DNA of 64,000 bases, taken from Rhynchosporium graminicola. Taxonomy: Eukaryota > Ascomycota > Leotiomycetes > Helotiales > Ploettnerulaceae. Positions 49,956 to 62,061 of the stretch are shown piece by piece. The translations under genes and the position numbers were made by a program. The notes beneath the pieces were generated by a model, which worked only from the letters and a program-made list of their open reading frames with translations, searched no databases and was not told where the DNA came from. The stretch spans positions 62,001-126,000 of the forward strand of contig FJUW01000029.1 of NCBI GenBank assembly GCA_900074885.1. Direction: 5' to 3'. How positions within the stretch are numbered: position 1 is the first letter of the stretch; every line of letters starts with the position of its first letter.

Positions 49956-51954
49956 GATGACGGGAGCTAAATGCTATGGATGGATGCAAGAAATGCTGTT
50001 GTAATGATTGAGGGTATGTTGATTGATCTTTTGTTGGGTTGAGGGGATTCTAGAAGTAAATTGTCCAGCTCGAATTGTGTTCAGGCAGGTGCGAGCGAGG
50101 TTTTGCTGCTCGAGGATGTGAGGAAAGGGCGTTGCTGATCCCACCAAGGCATTTCATGATGCTTGGTCAATAATGGAACTCGCAAATCAAAGCTCAGGAG
50201 TTAAATCAGCTTCCATTTCATGTTCAGCCCCGAGATTACTAGCATCGTCTTTGATACACTGTTCGAATAGGGAGATATTTGTGGTGGACTAGTACGACAT
50301 ACTTGAGTTGCTGTTCCTCTGCTATTGACACCTGATGTTTAACTTCAGCAGAAAAACCAAAATGTCCCCAAAACCATCAGATCTCTAGAGTCTTTTATCT
50401 GCAGCCCCAGAAAAGGTATACTATCTGAAATTTATGCATCTAGAACCTCCCAATCATTACTTCCTTTACGTCCTAATCTACAATATGCATATCTGTCGCA
50501 TGATCGGTTAAATCTGTGCCGAGAAGCAACAAGAGGAGGGTACAAGTCATGAGAGCTTACGTGCCAGGAAAAGTCCACCATGCAAGAGTCAACATCTCTG
50601 TTCTTGATGGCAACATTTACACCAGCCATCGAAGCAAAGGGATTTTTCATTCGGAAGCTCGGACAGGAAACTGTGCTTAATGGTGTAAAGAAAAGGTATA
50701 AACCGACTTCATAGATCTAAAAAATCAAATGGACACACGGGATATTGACTTCCTCCTCCCTGAATGCGGAACTTGATCCGTCATGAGGAAGATGACGGCC
50801 GGAAAATGTTATACTTAGAGAGGTTATTCGCAGAAGGACTGCCATGGAAACTGAGTACTTTGAGAGGTTTTGCCATTCGAAATTCGTAGAAGCACATTTA
50901 GGTTCATTTCAGTGAAGACAGGAAAACTAAACCCAGAAAGATGTCAGATTATAAATCAGTTGCTGTCTCTTTGGGTCTAGTGGTTTGAATTTGTCTACAA
51001 GAAGTAGGGGATGTCAGGAGGGTATCATTCTCAATCTGCGCGGACATGCAAGAATTTGAGAGCTTCCAATGCGGAAGTCTGGTAATATCTTGATCTTCTT
51101 GGACGCCAAAGAAAAAGATATAACTGAAATGCCGCCAAGCTTTCAGTGTTGACTTTGAACAAGCGAGATGAGTTCAAAGGTAGCAATTGCTGGGACATGA
51201 GCAGGCGTACCAGCATCTCACGAAGACGGAAGCAAATCGTGTGAGAACATAACACTCAGATTCCGGGCAAACGAGTCCATTCTTCGAGCATCGAAATTAC
51301 GGGAAAGGGCTGAAAACAAGTCGAGAACTTTACAGTAAGTTGTGGAAGACCGCCGACCAGCTAAACCTTACCGCTGTCCTTGCGAGTTATGTTTCTCTAA
51401 GTCACCCAGATACTCGAGATTTCCTGTGATACTGCGTTCGTCAAGATATGCAAGGCTGACGGTTTTGACGATGATAATCAAGCTTATTCAGGCTACGCTG
51501 TGTTATGTGGTGGACAACAAAGATATAAAAAACCCATATCCATCAAGCTAATACCCTATTGAGCCAATTTGATATACTCATATTGTAGTTCCCTCGCTTA
51601 AAATTTTCCCTCGAGTTCTGTCAGACAAGGAACTCTCGGAAAAAATTTGAACATTAGGTTGCGGGTGTAGGTGGTTTCCTATTGTCTTTGATAGCACGTG
51701 ACCGTCCAGACAAGTTCTGGGCTCTACGCGTCGAGGCGCATCGAGAATAAAATATCGATGTCGCCAGCTCACAGCTTCCCAATCCACAACATCTGCATCT
51801 CTACCAGTCGCACTTCTCTCGTCTTCTATTCTGCGCTGCGGTTTAGCTTCATGTCTTTTTCGTAAACTCGAATACCTCTCTACGCAGAGTCTGCGACCGC
51901 GACAATCGCTCACCTCGAATTCAGGTTCATCCAAATATCAACAAACCACACATC
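49956..51954. promoter_or_regulatory. 2.0 kb divergent intergenic region
   Basis: Lies between the start codons of the coiled-coil gene (minus) and NUP155 (plus). A minus-strand frame of 118 codons (51934-51578) occupies the NUP155 leader and promoter, has no recognisable domain and is not called. A CACGTGAC element at 51695-51702 is the only motif worth naming. Confidence 0.5.
51695..51702. promoter_or_regulatory. CACGTGAC element upstream of NUP155
   Basis: CACGTGAC lies about 250 bp upstream of the NUP155 start codon. The same octamer is found at 19241 near SCH9/ADA2 and at 57431 near the MYND gene. It is a bHLH-type core; function is inferred from the motif. Confidence 0.4.
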
Positions 51955-54900
51955 ATGGCATATGCTCCAGCTACACCACAAAGACCTCTCCCAGGCGCAT
52001 TCTTTACCACACCTGCAGCTTCAAGATTCCCTGCTGGCCCTCCAATCCGTCAACCGCTTTTTTCGCAAGGCGGGCGGCCACCAGCTGCAGGTCTTGACTC
52101 GAATAATGGCAACACAGACGTCCAATCGCGCCAGGTGCCTCCCCCGACGACCATCACACCTATCTCGAGAGCCGCGAGGACCATTTCCGATGTTCTGCAG
52201 AGAGAGGCACAGTTCCCCGAGATAGACAGCTACATCAGACGTGAGTGTGCCGCATTATGTGTCCAAGGGCAAAGCTAATATCGGGCGCAATAGAGGGCAT
52301 TTTTTCCGACTATGACATTCCTCACCATACCGCGGAGGCAGCCTGGTCGCCATTCCAAAGAACAAAGATGTACGATATTCCGGACCAGATACTCGATCAG
52401 TACAACCGCGCCGAGGTGCAGACAATGATGGGTCTGTTCGCAGAGCTGAACCATGCTTGGGTTACAATTGATAATGCACTATACTTATGGGACTACACAG
52501 ATCCGAATCCGGAGGTCATCGGGTTTGAGGAACAGCAATATGGAATTACAGCGGTCAAATTGGTCAAGCCGAAAGCAGGTGTCTTTCTCCCGGAAGTTAC
52601 GCATGTTTTGGTTGTGGCTACAACATCAGAGATCATATTGATAGCCGTGTCTTCCAAAATGACAGCTCAAACTTCGAACTCCAAATTGGAAAATACAGGT
52701 GTTAGGACGGTCTCCCTGTACCAGACCAAGATGTCAGTGTCGACAAGAGGGATCAATGTACAAGTTATCGAGGGCTCTGCTGCGACTGGGCGCATTTTCT
52801 TTTCTGGAAAGCTGAACGAGGTGTATGAGCTTACATATCAGCAGCAGGAGCAGTGGTTCTCGGGAAATACGGGAAAGATCAACCACACAAATCCTGGATA
52901 TTCGTCGATTATTCCTTGGGGTACAAAGTCGCAGGAGCACGTTGTGCAGATGGTAGTGGACGATACCAGAGGACTCCTTTATACCCTTTCTTCCGAGTCA
53001 ACGATAAGGATCTTCCACATGGATGGTCCAGTCACACTTACAAAGGCCATCGAGAAGAGACGAGATTCATCCCTGCGGGACATTAGCCACATGGTGACGC
53101 AGTCGGGGCTCATCAATAACTCGATGAAGATCGTGTCAATCAGTCCGATCTCACAGAAGGAGGGCTCGAAGCTCCACCTGATGGCCACAACTCAAACCGG
53201 ATGCCGACTTTTCATCAGCGCAACTCGCGGCTATGGTTATACAAATACGCAAACCGCGCCTCAAAGTTTACTGGTCGCATACATCAAATTTCCTCCTCGC
53301 CTTGATCCTAGACCTACCAATGCCCAATCATACTCTGAACAGACCCCAGAAATCTCTTCTCTCGCTTTATCGTACACTACTCGCAGCATCCGCCTTCCTC
53401 CTGGACTATTCCTCTGCTTCGTTAGCAAGCACGATGCGAATGATGTCGAATCCCTCTTCCTTTCAGCCCCAGATACTGGTCGCATAAGCTTGCAGGCACG
53501 TATTTCAAACGAAGCTGGTAAATACTACGAGCAGGCATGCTGGCTGAATCTACAAAGTCATATGGAAGATGTTGGTCTCGTGACACCACCTTTCGCTGCT
53601 GGCAACCAGCCCATCGGGTTTGGGAACGAGCTTGCAGTGCAATTCGACGAGGCGCCTCAGGAAATAGCCATTCTTACCAATACCGGCATCCATATCATCC
53701 GCAGACGACGACTCGTGGATGTTTTCGCGGCTGCAATCAGAAGCCAAGGCGGGGATGAAGGTTTGGAGATGGAAATCAAGAAATTTATTCGAAATTATGG
53801 ACGAGCCGAAACTACTGCAACTGCTCTTGCTGTTGCCTGTGGACAGGGAAATGATATCACGCCTGGCGACAGCAGAATCTCGCGATTGAGCAATCCTGAA
53901 ACGTTGGAGTTGGCTCGGAAGTGCTTCGTTGAATTCGGCGGACGACCGTCTCTGAATGAAAACATGGTCTCGGATGGACAAACTCAGGCCATCGACAATG
54001 TTCGACCCTCTTCGCGACACGAAGGTCTAGCATTGTACATGGCCAGGCTTGTTCGCTCTGTTTGGAAAGCATCTGTCATTACTCAAGAATTGCCAACAAT
54101 AAAGGGAGCGCCCGCGTTTATCAAGCCTACGATTCTTTCGGGGAAACTCCTCAGCATCCAAGAAGATCTTACCAAGCTTGCAACATTCTTAGAGAAGAAC
54201 AAATCCTTTATTGAAGGTCTCGCTGGGCCGGAAGGTTTGCAACGAGTCGCCAGCCAACAGGAGGAGATTGCCCTCCAGGGCGAGCATCAGGCATTGCACT
54301 CTCTTCAGAAGCTCAACCTCAGTATCATTGAAGGAATTTCATTCGTTGAGATGCTCTTTGATGAGAGGGTTGACGAGATATGGACAGTACTTGAAGCTCC
54401 AGTCCAGCAACGACTTCGAGATCTGACTTTCGAGAGCCTCTTCGCTTCGGACGAAGGCAAGGATCTGGCAAGAACCCTTGTCAAGGCTATCGTGACACGC
54501 AACATTGCAAATGGCTCAAACGTCGACACTGTGGCCGAGGCATTAAGACGTCGGTGCGGTAGCTTCTGTAGTGCTGATGATGTGATAATCTTCAAGGCAC
54601 AAGAGAATCTCAAGAAATCCGCAGGGGTCGGTGCGAGCAGCGATATGGGCCGTAAACTGTTGAATGAGAGTCTCAAACTCTTCCAGCAAGTTGCAGGCGC
54701 ACTCTCATTCCAGACCCTGAGAGATGCTGCCGAGCAGTTTGCCAATCTCCAGTTCTATGCCGGAGCTATCAGTCTGGCACTTTTGGTCGCCAAGGAGTCT
54801 GACCGAGGGAATAGAGCTCTTTTCTGGGTCAACGAGAACAAGCCTGCCAATGATGCTCGGGAATCACTCTACGTCTTCCGCAAAGAGTGCTATGATCTCG

Positions 54901-56147
54901 TCCACACAATTCTCCAGATTGTGGACAATGATACAAGCTCTCAACCAGATATGATTGATGGGCGACTTACCCTTGCAGCCACAAAGCGCAACGAAGCACA
55001 CAATGTGGTGAACGACTCTGACGATGAGTTATTTCAATTTGATCTTTATGACTGGTATCTGGCACAGGGATGGGAGAATATGCTACTTGCTGTCGATTCG
55101 CCATTCGTTGTTCAATATCTTGAAAAATCATCCCACATGGATCCCACGCGAGCTGATTTACTATGGAGATTCCACGTCCACCACGAAAACTTTTACGATG
55201 CCGCCAAAGTACAATTCTCCTTGGCACAGAGTCAGTTCGCCATACCTTTGGCGAAGAGGATCGAATACCTCAGCAAAGCAAAAACAAATGCTTCTGTTCA
55301 CACTGTCGGCATTGGTCGTGCTGCACGAACTGTCACGTTGTACGAGGTTACTGAGCTTCTCGATGTGGCTAACATTCAGCAAGAGCTTCTCTATTGTGTA
55401 AAAGCCGAAACTCGTGGTGATGCCGCTACAAAAGCAAAACTTGCTGAGGCGCTCGACGGCCCAATCCTTGACATCACTCAAGTAAGTTCAATATCCTGCT
55501 TCTCGTATTCCTCTGACCTTCCACAGCTTTACAACTCATACGCCGATGCTGCAAATTACTACGACATCTGTCTCGAGATATACCAAGTCGCTAACCACCG
55601 CAATGACGCCGATATTCGCGCAACATGGCAGTCCCTCCTCGACCAAGTCCACGACCTCGCCGCCGAACCAGACTCCACTCAAGCGCCCTACGAAGCAATC
55701 ATCACCAAGGTCCGCGACATGGCGCAACGCCTCCACCGCTCCGAAACTACTTTTTCGCCATACATGATCATCCCCCTCCTCGAATCATACGCCGTCACCA
55801 AGCAACACCAAGTCGGCCCTCGTACCTGGCTCCCAGATCTCTTCCTCACAGTCGGTTTCTCACCCGAAGCCATCCTGCACGTCCTCAATGACATGTGGTC
55901 GAACACTACGCCGCCTTTCACCGGGAATCGAAAACAGATCCTTGCAGGTCACATGATCTACGTGATGGAGCATTGGTACCAGGAGTGTATACGAACCAAT
56001 GCGCCTCTATATGGTAGCACTGCCAATGCTGACTCGATCAAAGAGCTTCTTTCGGAGCTTCAGCGTGCGGGGACTGCGGGGCCGGATAGACAGGACAGTC
56101 AGATGGCACAGGAGTTATCGAGGAAGATTATGCGGTCTTTTCGTTGA
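51955..56147 (+). CDS. Nucleoporin NUP155/NUP170
   Basis: Large scaffold nucleoporin of the inner ring of the nuclear pore. It has 1364 residues in three exons: 51955-52240, 52294-55481 and 55527-56147. A Pro/Gly-rich N-terminus of about 70 residues precedes the beta-propeller region (about 90-510), which starts with GIFSDYDIPHHTAEAAWSPF, contains WVTIDNALYLWDY and ends near GIHIIRRRRLVDVF. An alpha-solenoid follows to the C-terminus, including LQFYAGAISLALLVAKESDRG and YDWYLAQGWENMLL. Length is normal for the family. The last intron (55482-55526, 45 bp, GTAAGT...CCACAG) has no in-frame stop and interrupts ITQ/LYNSYADAANYYDICLEIYQ, which reads naturally once it is removed. Its upstream region carries a CACGTGAC element. 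Confidence 0.94.
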
Positions 56148-56828
56148 TTAATACTCCTGCACGCGTAGCATGCATTGAAAAATGGATAGAGACAGCATAG
56201 CGGGCGAAGAACGGGGTAAATATACTGCGATTGCATCGGGTGGCGTTTGTGTTCTTGGCAGGAGGATTGGAGCTGGGTTTTGTTGTTAGTTTTTGAAGGT
56301 TGGTCTACTTGCTGTGAATAAATGCCTTGGTAGGCTACACGAAAAGGGGAGAAGATGAATGTGAAGAATAGAGGATGGATCAGGGTGTGACAGATAAATC
56401 AAAGAGATTCTTGCACATATGTATAGTAGAAGGAATCAGCCAGGGGATGAGTGGCGATTGATACCAATTTGAAGATATACGCCGACTATTCTGGTTTTTT
56501 TTCTGGCCATGCATGGAGATTGGCCGGTGATCGGTTTTAATAAGCATACCCAACTTCAGCACATAACTGTATTCGTAGAGTGACTACCGGCCGAAAAACT
56601 CGGAATACTACTGCGCATACTTCCTGCAGCATTGTGACCAGCATGCCTTGCAATCTCTCCATGCCATCCCGGAACGCCACTCCACCACCGAGACTTAATC
56701 AAGAGTCCCCAAGGGACAATGCGAGCCCCTCTGCCCCCTTTCCACCCCAAATCCCTCCATAAACCCAAGCCCCAACTCCACACCCTCCCTCGCCTTGCCC
56801 TCAAGCCACACCAACCCCGAAATACCCA
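56148..56828. other. Convergent 3' region
   Basis: About 680 bp between the NUP155 stop and the stop of the minus-strand MYND gene. Open frames on both strands are short and unrecognised. It presumably holds the two 3' untranslated regions. Confidence 0.5.
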
Positions 56829-57317
56829 TCACGTGTCAAACTGCCACTTCTGCAAGCCGCCTCTAAACCCATCCTTCGGCGCCCTATTCGTCGCCTCCAT
56901 CTTGATATCCGCCGTCTGGGCATAGACTTGCGCTTTCTTCGCGCATTCCTTCTTATGCACTTTGAAGTGCGCTTTCTGGCATTCTTTACCGCAGTACGAG
57001 ACGCTTTGGCATTTGGTGCAGGGTTTTAGCGGTTTGGTGTCTGTGGGGGCTTTGTGACAGGATGTGCATGTTGGTGGTGTTGCTGGGGTTGTGGATGAGG
57101 AGGTCGATGAGGATTCTACGGCTGGTGAGTTTGTGGGTTGGGTGTGTGTGGATTGGATGGGAAGGGAAAGGGGGGAGTTTGATAGAGGTGAGGAAGGTCA
57201 GGTCAGGTGACGAGAGATGGACATACCGGCTTGAGTGTCTGTGTTTTCTTGAGGAGGTCCGCTGCTTGAACTTGACTCCCCGTTCGAGGCGGATGGCTGG
57301 GTCTGCGAGGAAGACAT
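56829..57317 (-). CDS. Small MYND-type zinc-finger protein
   Basis: Protein of 127 residues in two exons, 57317-57227 and 57121-56829, with a 105-bp intron (donor GTATGT, acceptor CACCAG). No single open frame shows it, because the intron splits it. A Ser/Thr/Pro-rich N-terminus of 48 residues leads to a MYND finger with Cys49, Cys52, Cys65, Cys68, Cys74, Cys78, His86 and Cys90 (motif SYCGKECQKAHFKVHKKEC). MYND fingers bind proline-rich peptides, so a role in protein-protein contact is expected. The short C-terminal tail ends GLQKWQFDT. Partners are unknown. The promoter has a CACGTGAC octamer about 115 bp upstream. Confidence 0.85.
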
Positions 57318-57430
57318 TGTGAGGTTCGTATATGACTTAAGACCTTTGGGAGATTGGGAGCAGTGGATCTTCGTGATGAAGATGGAGGTTCTCGCTTAAG
57401 AAAAATCTCATCCTCCAATGGTGTGTGGTA

Positions 57431-57438
57431 CACGTGAC
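57431..57438. promoter_or_regulatory. CACGTGAC element upstream of the MYND gene
   Basis: The octamer lies about 115 bp upstream of the start codon of the MYND protein, which is read on the other strand. It is the third copy of this octamer close to a gene start in the window. Confidence 0.4.
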
Positions 57439-57965
57439 CTATATCGGTGTTGTGATCAAAAAGGATACTGTTTTCCGTGCAAAGAATGTGCTGTGAATAC
57501 GAGAGAGAAATGATGAAGGTATTTTGATGTTTAGTTGCAAATTATAGTTCGGGATATTGTGGCTTTCGTTAGGTACGAGTTTGTGTTATGCATGCGGTCA
57601 ATATTGAAGATGACTTCTGTTGGACAAGACTTGAATATTGCAGATTTTGCAACTAGCAGCAAGAGTTCTGGACAGAAACAGAGATATGTGAAGTTTTTTC
57701 TTGGAAGTTATGGGTACTATTGCAGTCTTTCATCCCTCTCACAATTACCTCTTAGTACGAAGTATATTGATGAAGAACGTCGCTTGATTGTAATTTATAG
57801 AACGTGACTTTATCTGGAACTTTATGCGATTCAAACACAAGAATTCATATTCATATGGCAGTGCCGCAGTGAATATCTAAGGACTACATATATTATTACT
57901 CCTCAATGCGAGTCAGTGTGAATTACTAGAGTATAGTACTATGGTCCTTTAATATTGACCGAATT

Positions 57966-59159
57966 ATGGCCTGCAAGATTAGAAGCTTTATAACGTCAAT
58001 AATCTTCTACCCTCTCCTTCCTCTTCTTCTGCTTAAACTTTCATTCAAAATATCTATGGTTTTCAAGGAACTTGAACCCACTTCATACTCCACATTCAAG
58101 GCTCTTCAGCAGACCCAACAGTCTCCACTATGCAAGAATACATCTCCATCGAAAAGCCTCGGCTCCCGGAGAAAGAAAAAAAGAAAAAAATCCCCTCTTA
58201 AGGTCCCGACGAGAATAAGATACACCCAGAGGCGAAATAGCTCTGACCAAGATTTCAGTGCACAAATCTTAGCTCTCACATCTGTTGAACTTGCTGCAGC
58301 AACATAAAAGAGACGGAGGATGTTCGACTTGCTTCATTCGACATGTTTCAAGTCAAAGCTCGTCACAGCTTAGATTCCGACTTTTGAACCTTCCATCAAT
58401 CATTCCTATCGCGACATTATGCACAACTGAGTTGAGACTGAAGAAGCTAGAAATCGTCGATACCAGTCGTTGTGGAACGGATGTAAATTTTCAGAGCCTT
58501 GAAAGAGCTTCATGAATACTGCCCGGTTCTCGAGCATTTGCCAATAGTTTCCAAACAGAGATTGCCCAGAAGAATGGACTTGCGGAGCGGAAAAGTAGCT
58601 GGAGCTTTGGCAACTTTCAATGACCTTGTGAAGCTGAGCTTTTTCTGTGAGCATAGGATGAGAACAGCGAACCAACAGATTCGACGAGCACCGACCCTAT
58701 CTAAGATGACGCCGAGATGACGAGAAGAAGCCTGCATACCAAGAGCTTTGGCAAGCCATTCGACAGACTGAGCTTCCCTCTGAAACCCTATTTCCATCCC
58801 TATTATCATCTAAATTACCTGAGAAAGCCTGCCGGAGGAGACGCATATTCCAAGGATATCAAGTGCTACTGGTATGTCTGAAAACGTCTAAATCGAAGAT
58901 GAACAACGGGACGCAGCGGGTCAATGAAAGTAATGACAGAAATGAGGGCGTAGTCGAAAAGAATGACGAGGAGCGTACCGAAGCTGAAAGTGTGAAAATG
59001 ATATTCCAGGGTGCTTTTATAGATCGTGCTCCTGTTCGAAAAGCACGAAACTTTTTCAGCTCCGAATTGAGGATCACTGTCTATGCAGATACTTCTACAC
59101 GAGGCTGCAGGAAATTGGAAGACGTAGAGAGGAATGATATTGAGGCAGGGATTAGCTAA
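57966..59159 (+). pseudogene. Possible decayed F-box/leucine-rich-like gene
   Basis: Several adjoining plus-strand frames have protein-like composition but do not join into one frame: 57966-58307; 58380-58510 (RFRLLNLPSIIPIATL then LKKLEIVDTSRCG); 58499-58650 (LHEYCPVLEHLPI, then VAGALATFNDLVKLSF); and 58863-59159 (SVKMIFQGAFIDRAPVRKAR). The leucine spacing recalls the repeats of fungal F-box-type proteins. Stops and frame changes between pieces suggest a relic, although undetected introns are possible. Recognition is weak. Confidence 0.2.
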
Positions 59160-60697
59160 ATAGCGTGGAATTACATGACTTGAGCTGTCCGTAACATGAT
59201 AGCAAATAATTTACGAAAAGAAGACCTTTAAAGAATTCCTCTACGTCTTCTCAGATGAGTGTGAGTTGAGCATCTAGATTCGATACACGCTATTACACCA
59301 CGCACTTCAATGTATATTACCTTTGCCCAACCTTTCTTTTCTCACAACCTCCAAATCCCCCACATCCCCTAGATAGTGCTTCGCGAGCTCGAGTGGTAAG
59401 AAGCTCATCTAGCTATCAAGGTCTATCGATTCATCAATCACTGATCATAACTCCTACCTGGAAGATCGGAAGCAACTCACGTTGTCCGATGCATGATCTG
59501 TAGTCAACATAATCTCTCATCTCCTCAATGCAGTCTAGAAGCAGAGTCACTACCTCCTCCACCGAAGTTTTATCTATTAGAGATTTCTTACTTCGTGTGT
59601 TCGGAATTGATGACGATGTACCAAGTGACAGGTAGGGAGAGAGCGTGGATCTTACTTACTGTGGACTTTGACATCGAAGGTTGTGACCATTCAATTCGCC
59701 GAAGTGGCTGTGATCAGCATGCCAAAGGCAAGGACGAGGGTAGAGAAGTGCATCTTGATTTGATGCTGACGGTGTAGTATCTGAAGGTCTTAGAAAGAAG
59801 TCGATTAGGTTTGTTCTGAACTGTTGGTTATGGTCCAGAGCTGGCGGTAATGGCATATACATACATTTCTCATGCCCGTGGCAGGATGCTTGTGTCGCAT
59901 CCGTTGAAGATTGATCGTGTACAATCGAGATCGAAATTTCCGCTGATAGATGTTGTGTACTCGCGGTGACGGGCTATACTTTCAAGAATCATCGCTGCTG
60001 TAGCACTTATGTGCTGGCCATATCATTGACTCGACCCAGAATATGTCGTTTTAGATTTTTCCGAACCTCAATAAGCTCGAGAGCGGGATCGTGATGCAAA
60101 ACTTGTGCGTTCGTACAATAGAATTTCCTCGTTATGAGTAATTGCCAATGAGACTTGAGCTATCCATGAGCTGATAATTTCTCATGTTTAAACAAAATCA
60201 CTGTGCCTTCCGCAAAGGTTTCCCGTTTTATTCGAACATCTTCAGTGTGCTACCTCGCTCAAGGTACACAGGCTCGTAAGATAGCCCAGACTGGCTTCCG
60301 TCAATCTCAATTCCCGATAACTGTGCGAGCCCACAATTAAAGACTTCAAATTTGTATTCGACGATCGAAGACTCGCTTGCCAGTAAACAAACAAAATCGA
60401 AACATCGCAACATCGCAACACAGCTAAGCTTATCCTCGCTTGTTTACCCCGGACTGCAGGGGGCGGCGCGGCCCGCTTCGGCTATAGTAAGCCTCGGTCA
60501 TTCTTCCCCGCGATTACTCAACTTTAGTCCTTCAGTCCACGTTCACACCTTTACACAATGCTCATCTGAAGTATAGTTGTAGCATATCTCATATGTCTCT
60601 ATCTTCACCAGAATTCGACAACTACAAACTTTCTCGCACCGCTTGCCCTGTTTTAGTATATCAATCCTCTTCACGAATCTCCTCACCATCCACCAAA

Positions 60698-61531
60698 ATG
60701 TCAAGCTCCAAATTCGCTACTCCTCCTCCACCCGCGAACGAGCATATCTTAACAACTTTCCCTAAACCTTCAATACTCCTCGTGACTATTAATCGTCCCA
60801 AAGACCTCAATTGCATGAATGGGCCCATGCACCAGTACCTACACGACCTCTTCTCCTGGTTCGACAATGAGCCCTCTCTTCTCTGCGGCATCATGACAGG
60901 CACAGGACGGGCGTTCTGCGCAGGCGCCGATCTCAAAGAATGGAACTCGAGTCACGATACTACCGACAAACCACAAAAACGTACTATGACTTCGTCAGGA
61001 TTCGGAGGGTTGAGCAGGAGAACGGGGAAGAAGCCTATTATATGTGCGGTGAATGGGATATGTTTTGGTGGCGGGTGCGAGATGATAATCAATGCGGATA
61101 TCGTGATTGCGGACTCAAAGGCGGTATTTGGTTTGCCGGAAGTCAAGATTGGTGTTGTGGCTCTTGCGGGTGCGTTGACGAGACTTGTGAGGACGGTGGG
61201 GAAGCAGAGGGCTATGGAGATGGCACTCACAGGTCGGACACTTCCTGCTGAGGAGGCGAGGGAGTGGGGTCTGGTAAACAAGGTTATGAAAGGCGATGTT
61301 TTGGATGAGGCGATGAAGATGGCCGAGTCAATTTGTGCGAATAGTCCTGATAGTGTAATTGTGAGTCGAGAGGGAGTGAAACTTGGTTGGGAGGGTGTTG
61401 GTGCGGAAGAAGGTACGAGGCTTTTGGCGGAGAACTGGTATAGTCGTATCGATGGTGGCGAGAATATGAAGGAGGGTGTGAGGAGCTTCGTGGAGAAAAG
61501 GAAACCAAGGTGGGTACCGAGCAAGCTGTAG
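60698..61531 (+). CDS. Peroxisomal enoyl-CoA hydratase/isomerase family protein
   Basis: Crotonase-fold enzyme of 277 residues in one exon, expected to hydrate enoyl-CoA thioesters in beta-oxidation or a related pathway. The oxyanion-hole segments are GRAFCAGADLKEW and NGICFGGGCEM. The two catalytic glutamates of true hydratases are both present, Glu128 (GGGCEM) and Glu148 (GLPEVKIG), with the standard 20-residue spacing. The C-terminus WVPSKL ends in the canonical PTS1 tripeptide SKL, so peroxisomal import is expected. The chosen ATG has A at -3. An in-frame ATG at 60593 in a weaker context would add 35 residues rich in Ser and Thr. No partner genes of a beta-oxidation cluster adjoin it. The nearest downstream features are a gene fragment and the RIP-mutated block. 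Confidence 0.92.
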   Translation: MSSSKFATPPPPANEHILTTFPKPSILLVTINRPKDLNCMNGPMHQYLHDLFSWFDNEPSLLCGIMTGTGRAFCAGADLKEWNSSHDTTDKPQKRTMTSSGFGGLSRRTGKKPIICAVNGICFGGGCEMIINADIVIADSKAVFGLPEVKIGVVALAGALTRLVRTVGKQRAMEMALTGRTLPAEEAREWGLVNKVMKGDVLDEAMKMAESICANSPDSVIVSREGVKLGWEGVGAEEGTRLLAENWYSRIDGGENMKEGVRSFVEKRKPRWVPSKL

Positions 61532-62061
61532 ATAGGAGAAATGAATAAGTTTCCATAATAGTAGCTGCAGCAGTACAGCCAAATTACTTCTGACTAAAAT
61601 GTCTTTTTCTCTCACAATCATACTACCCGGAACCTGAGAGCTATCACGGATTCTTCGCCGATGAGAAAGTAAGGGAAGTAGGGGATCCAAGGTTGCTACA
61701 CATCTTAAAGATGGTGAAGTCGGCTACTCAGGCGAGGACAAACGAGGGGAAGAGCAGTCCGTTTGCACACCCCTTCATGCATTACCAGAGCAAGAAAGAC
61801 AGGATATGGGATGAGAATTGACCACACCTGACGAGGTGGATGATGTTGCTGCCCGGAAGAATGTTACACTAGCTGAGAAGGTTTGATGTGTGGAGGTTTT
61901 TGGCACAGCTAAGAACCAGCTGAGAGGTAAAATCCCTGAGATCAGAGAGAACAACAAGCAAATACGTGACCCATTCAAAGCTTACTCTTCATAGGCTAGA
62001 AATATATATATAAATTATGACTAAGCAAGGTAAATAATGGCTCACCTTTAGGCATTACCAT
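61532..62061. other. Intergenic region beside the right-end fragment
   Basis: 530 bp downstream of the enoyl-CoA hydratase. One minus-strand frame of 67 codons is present without recognisable features. Base composition is still normal here. Nothing else is seen. Confidence 0.4.

Larger units (their letters stand above)
57318..60697. other. 3.4 kb intergenic region
   Basis: Between the MYND gene start and the enoyl-CoA hydratase. It begins with the MYND promoter (CACGTGAC at 57431-57438). Coding-like debris occurs at 57.97-59.16 kb on the plus strand, listed separately. A GC-rich patch (GGGGGCGGCGCGGCCCG) stands out at about 60460-60476. No intact gene could be assembled. Confidence 0.45.

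Noticed and set aside
51578..51934. Minus-strand open frame of 118 codons upstream of NUP155
   Set aside because: It occupies the NUP155 leader and promoter, has no known domain, and its Arg-rich composition is typical of antisense frames.
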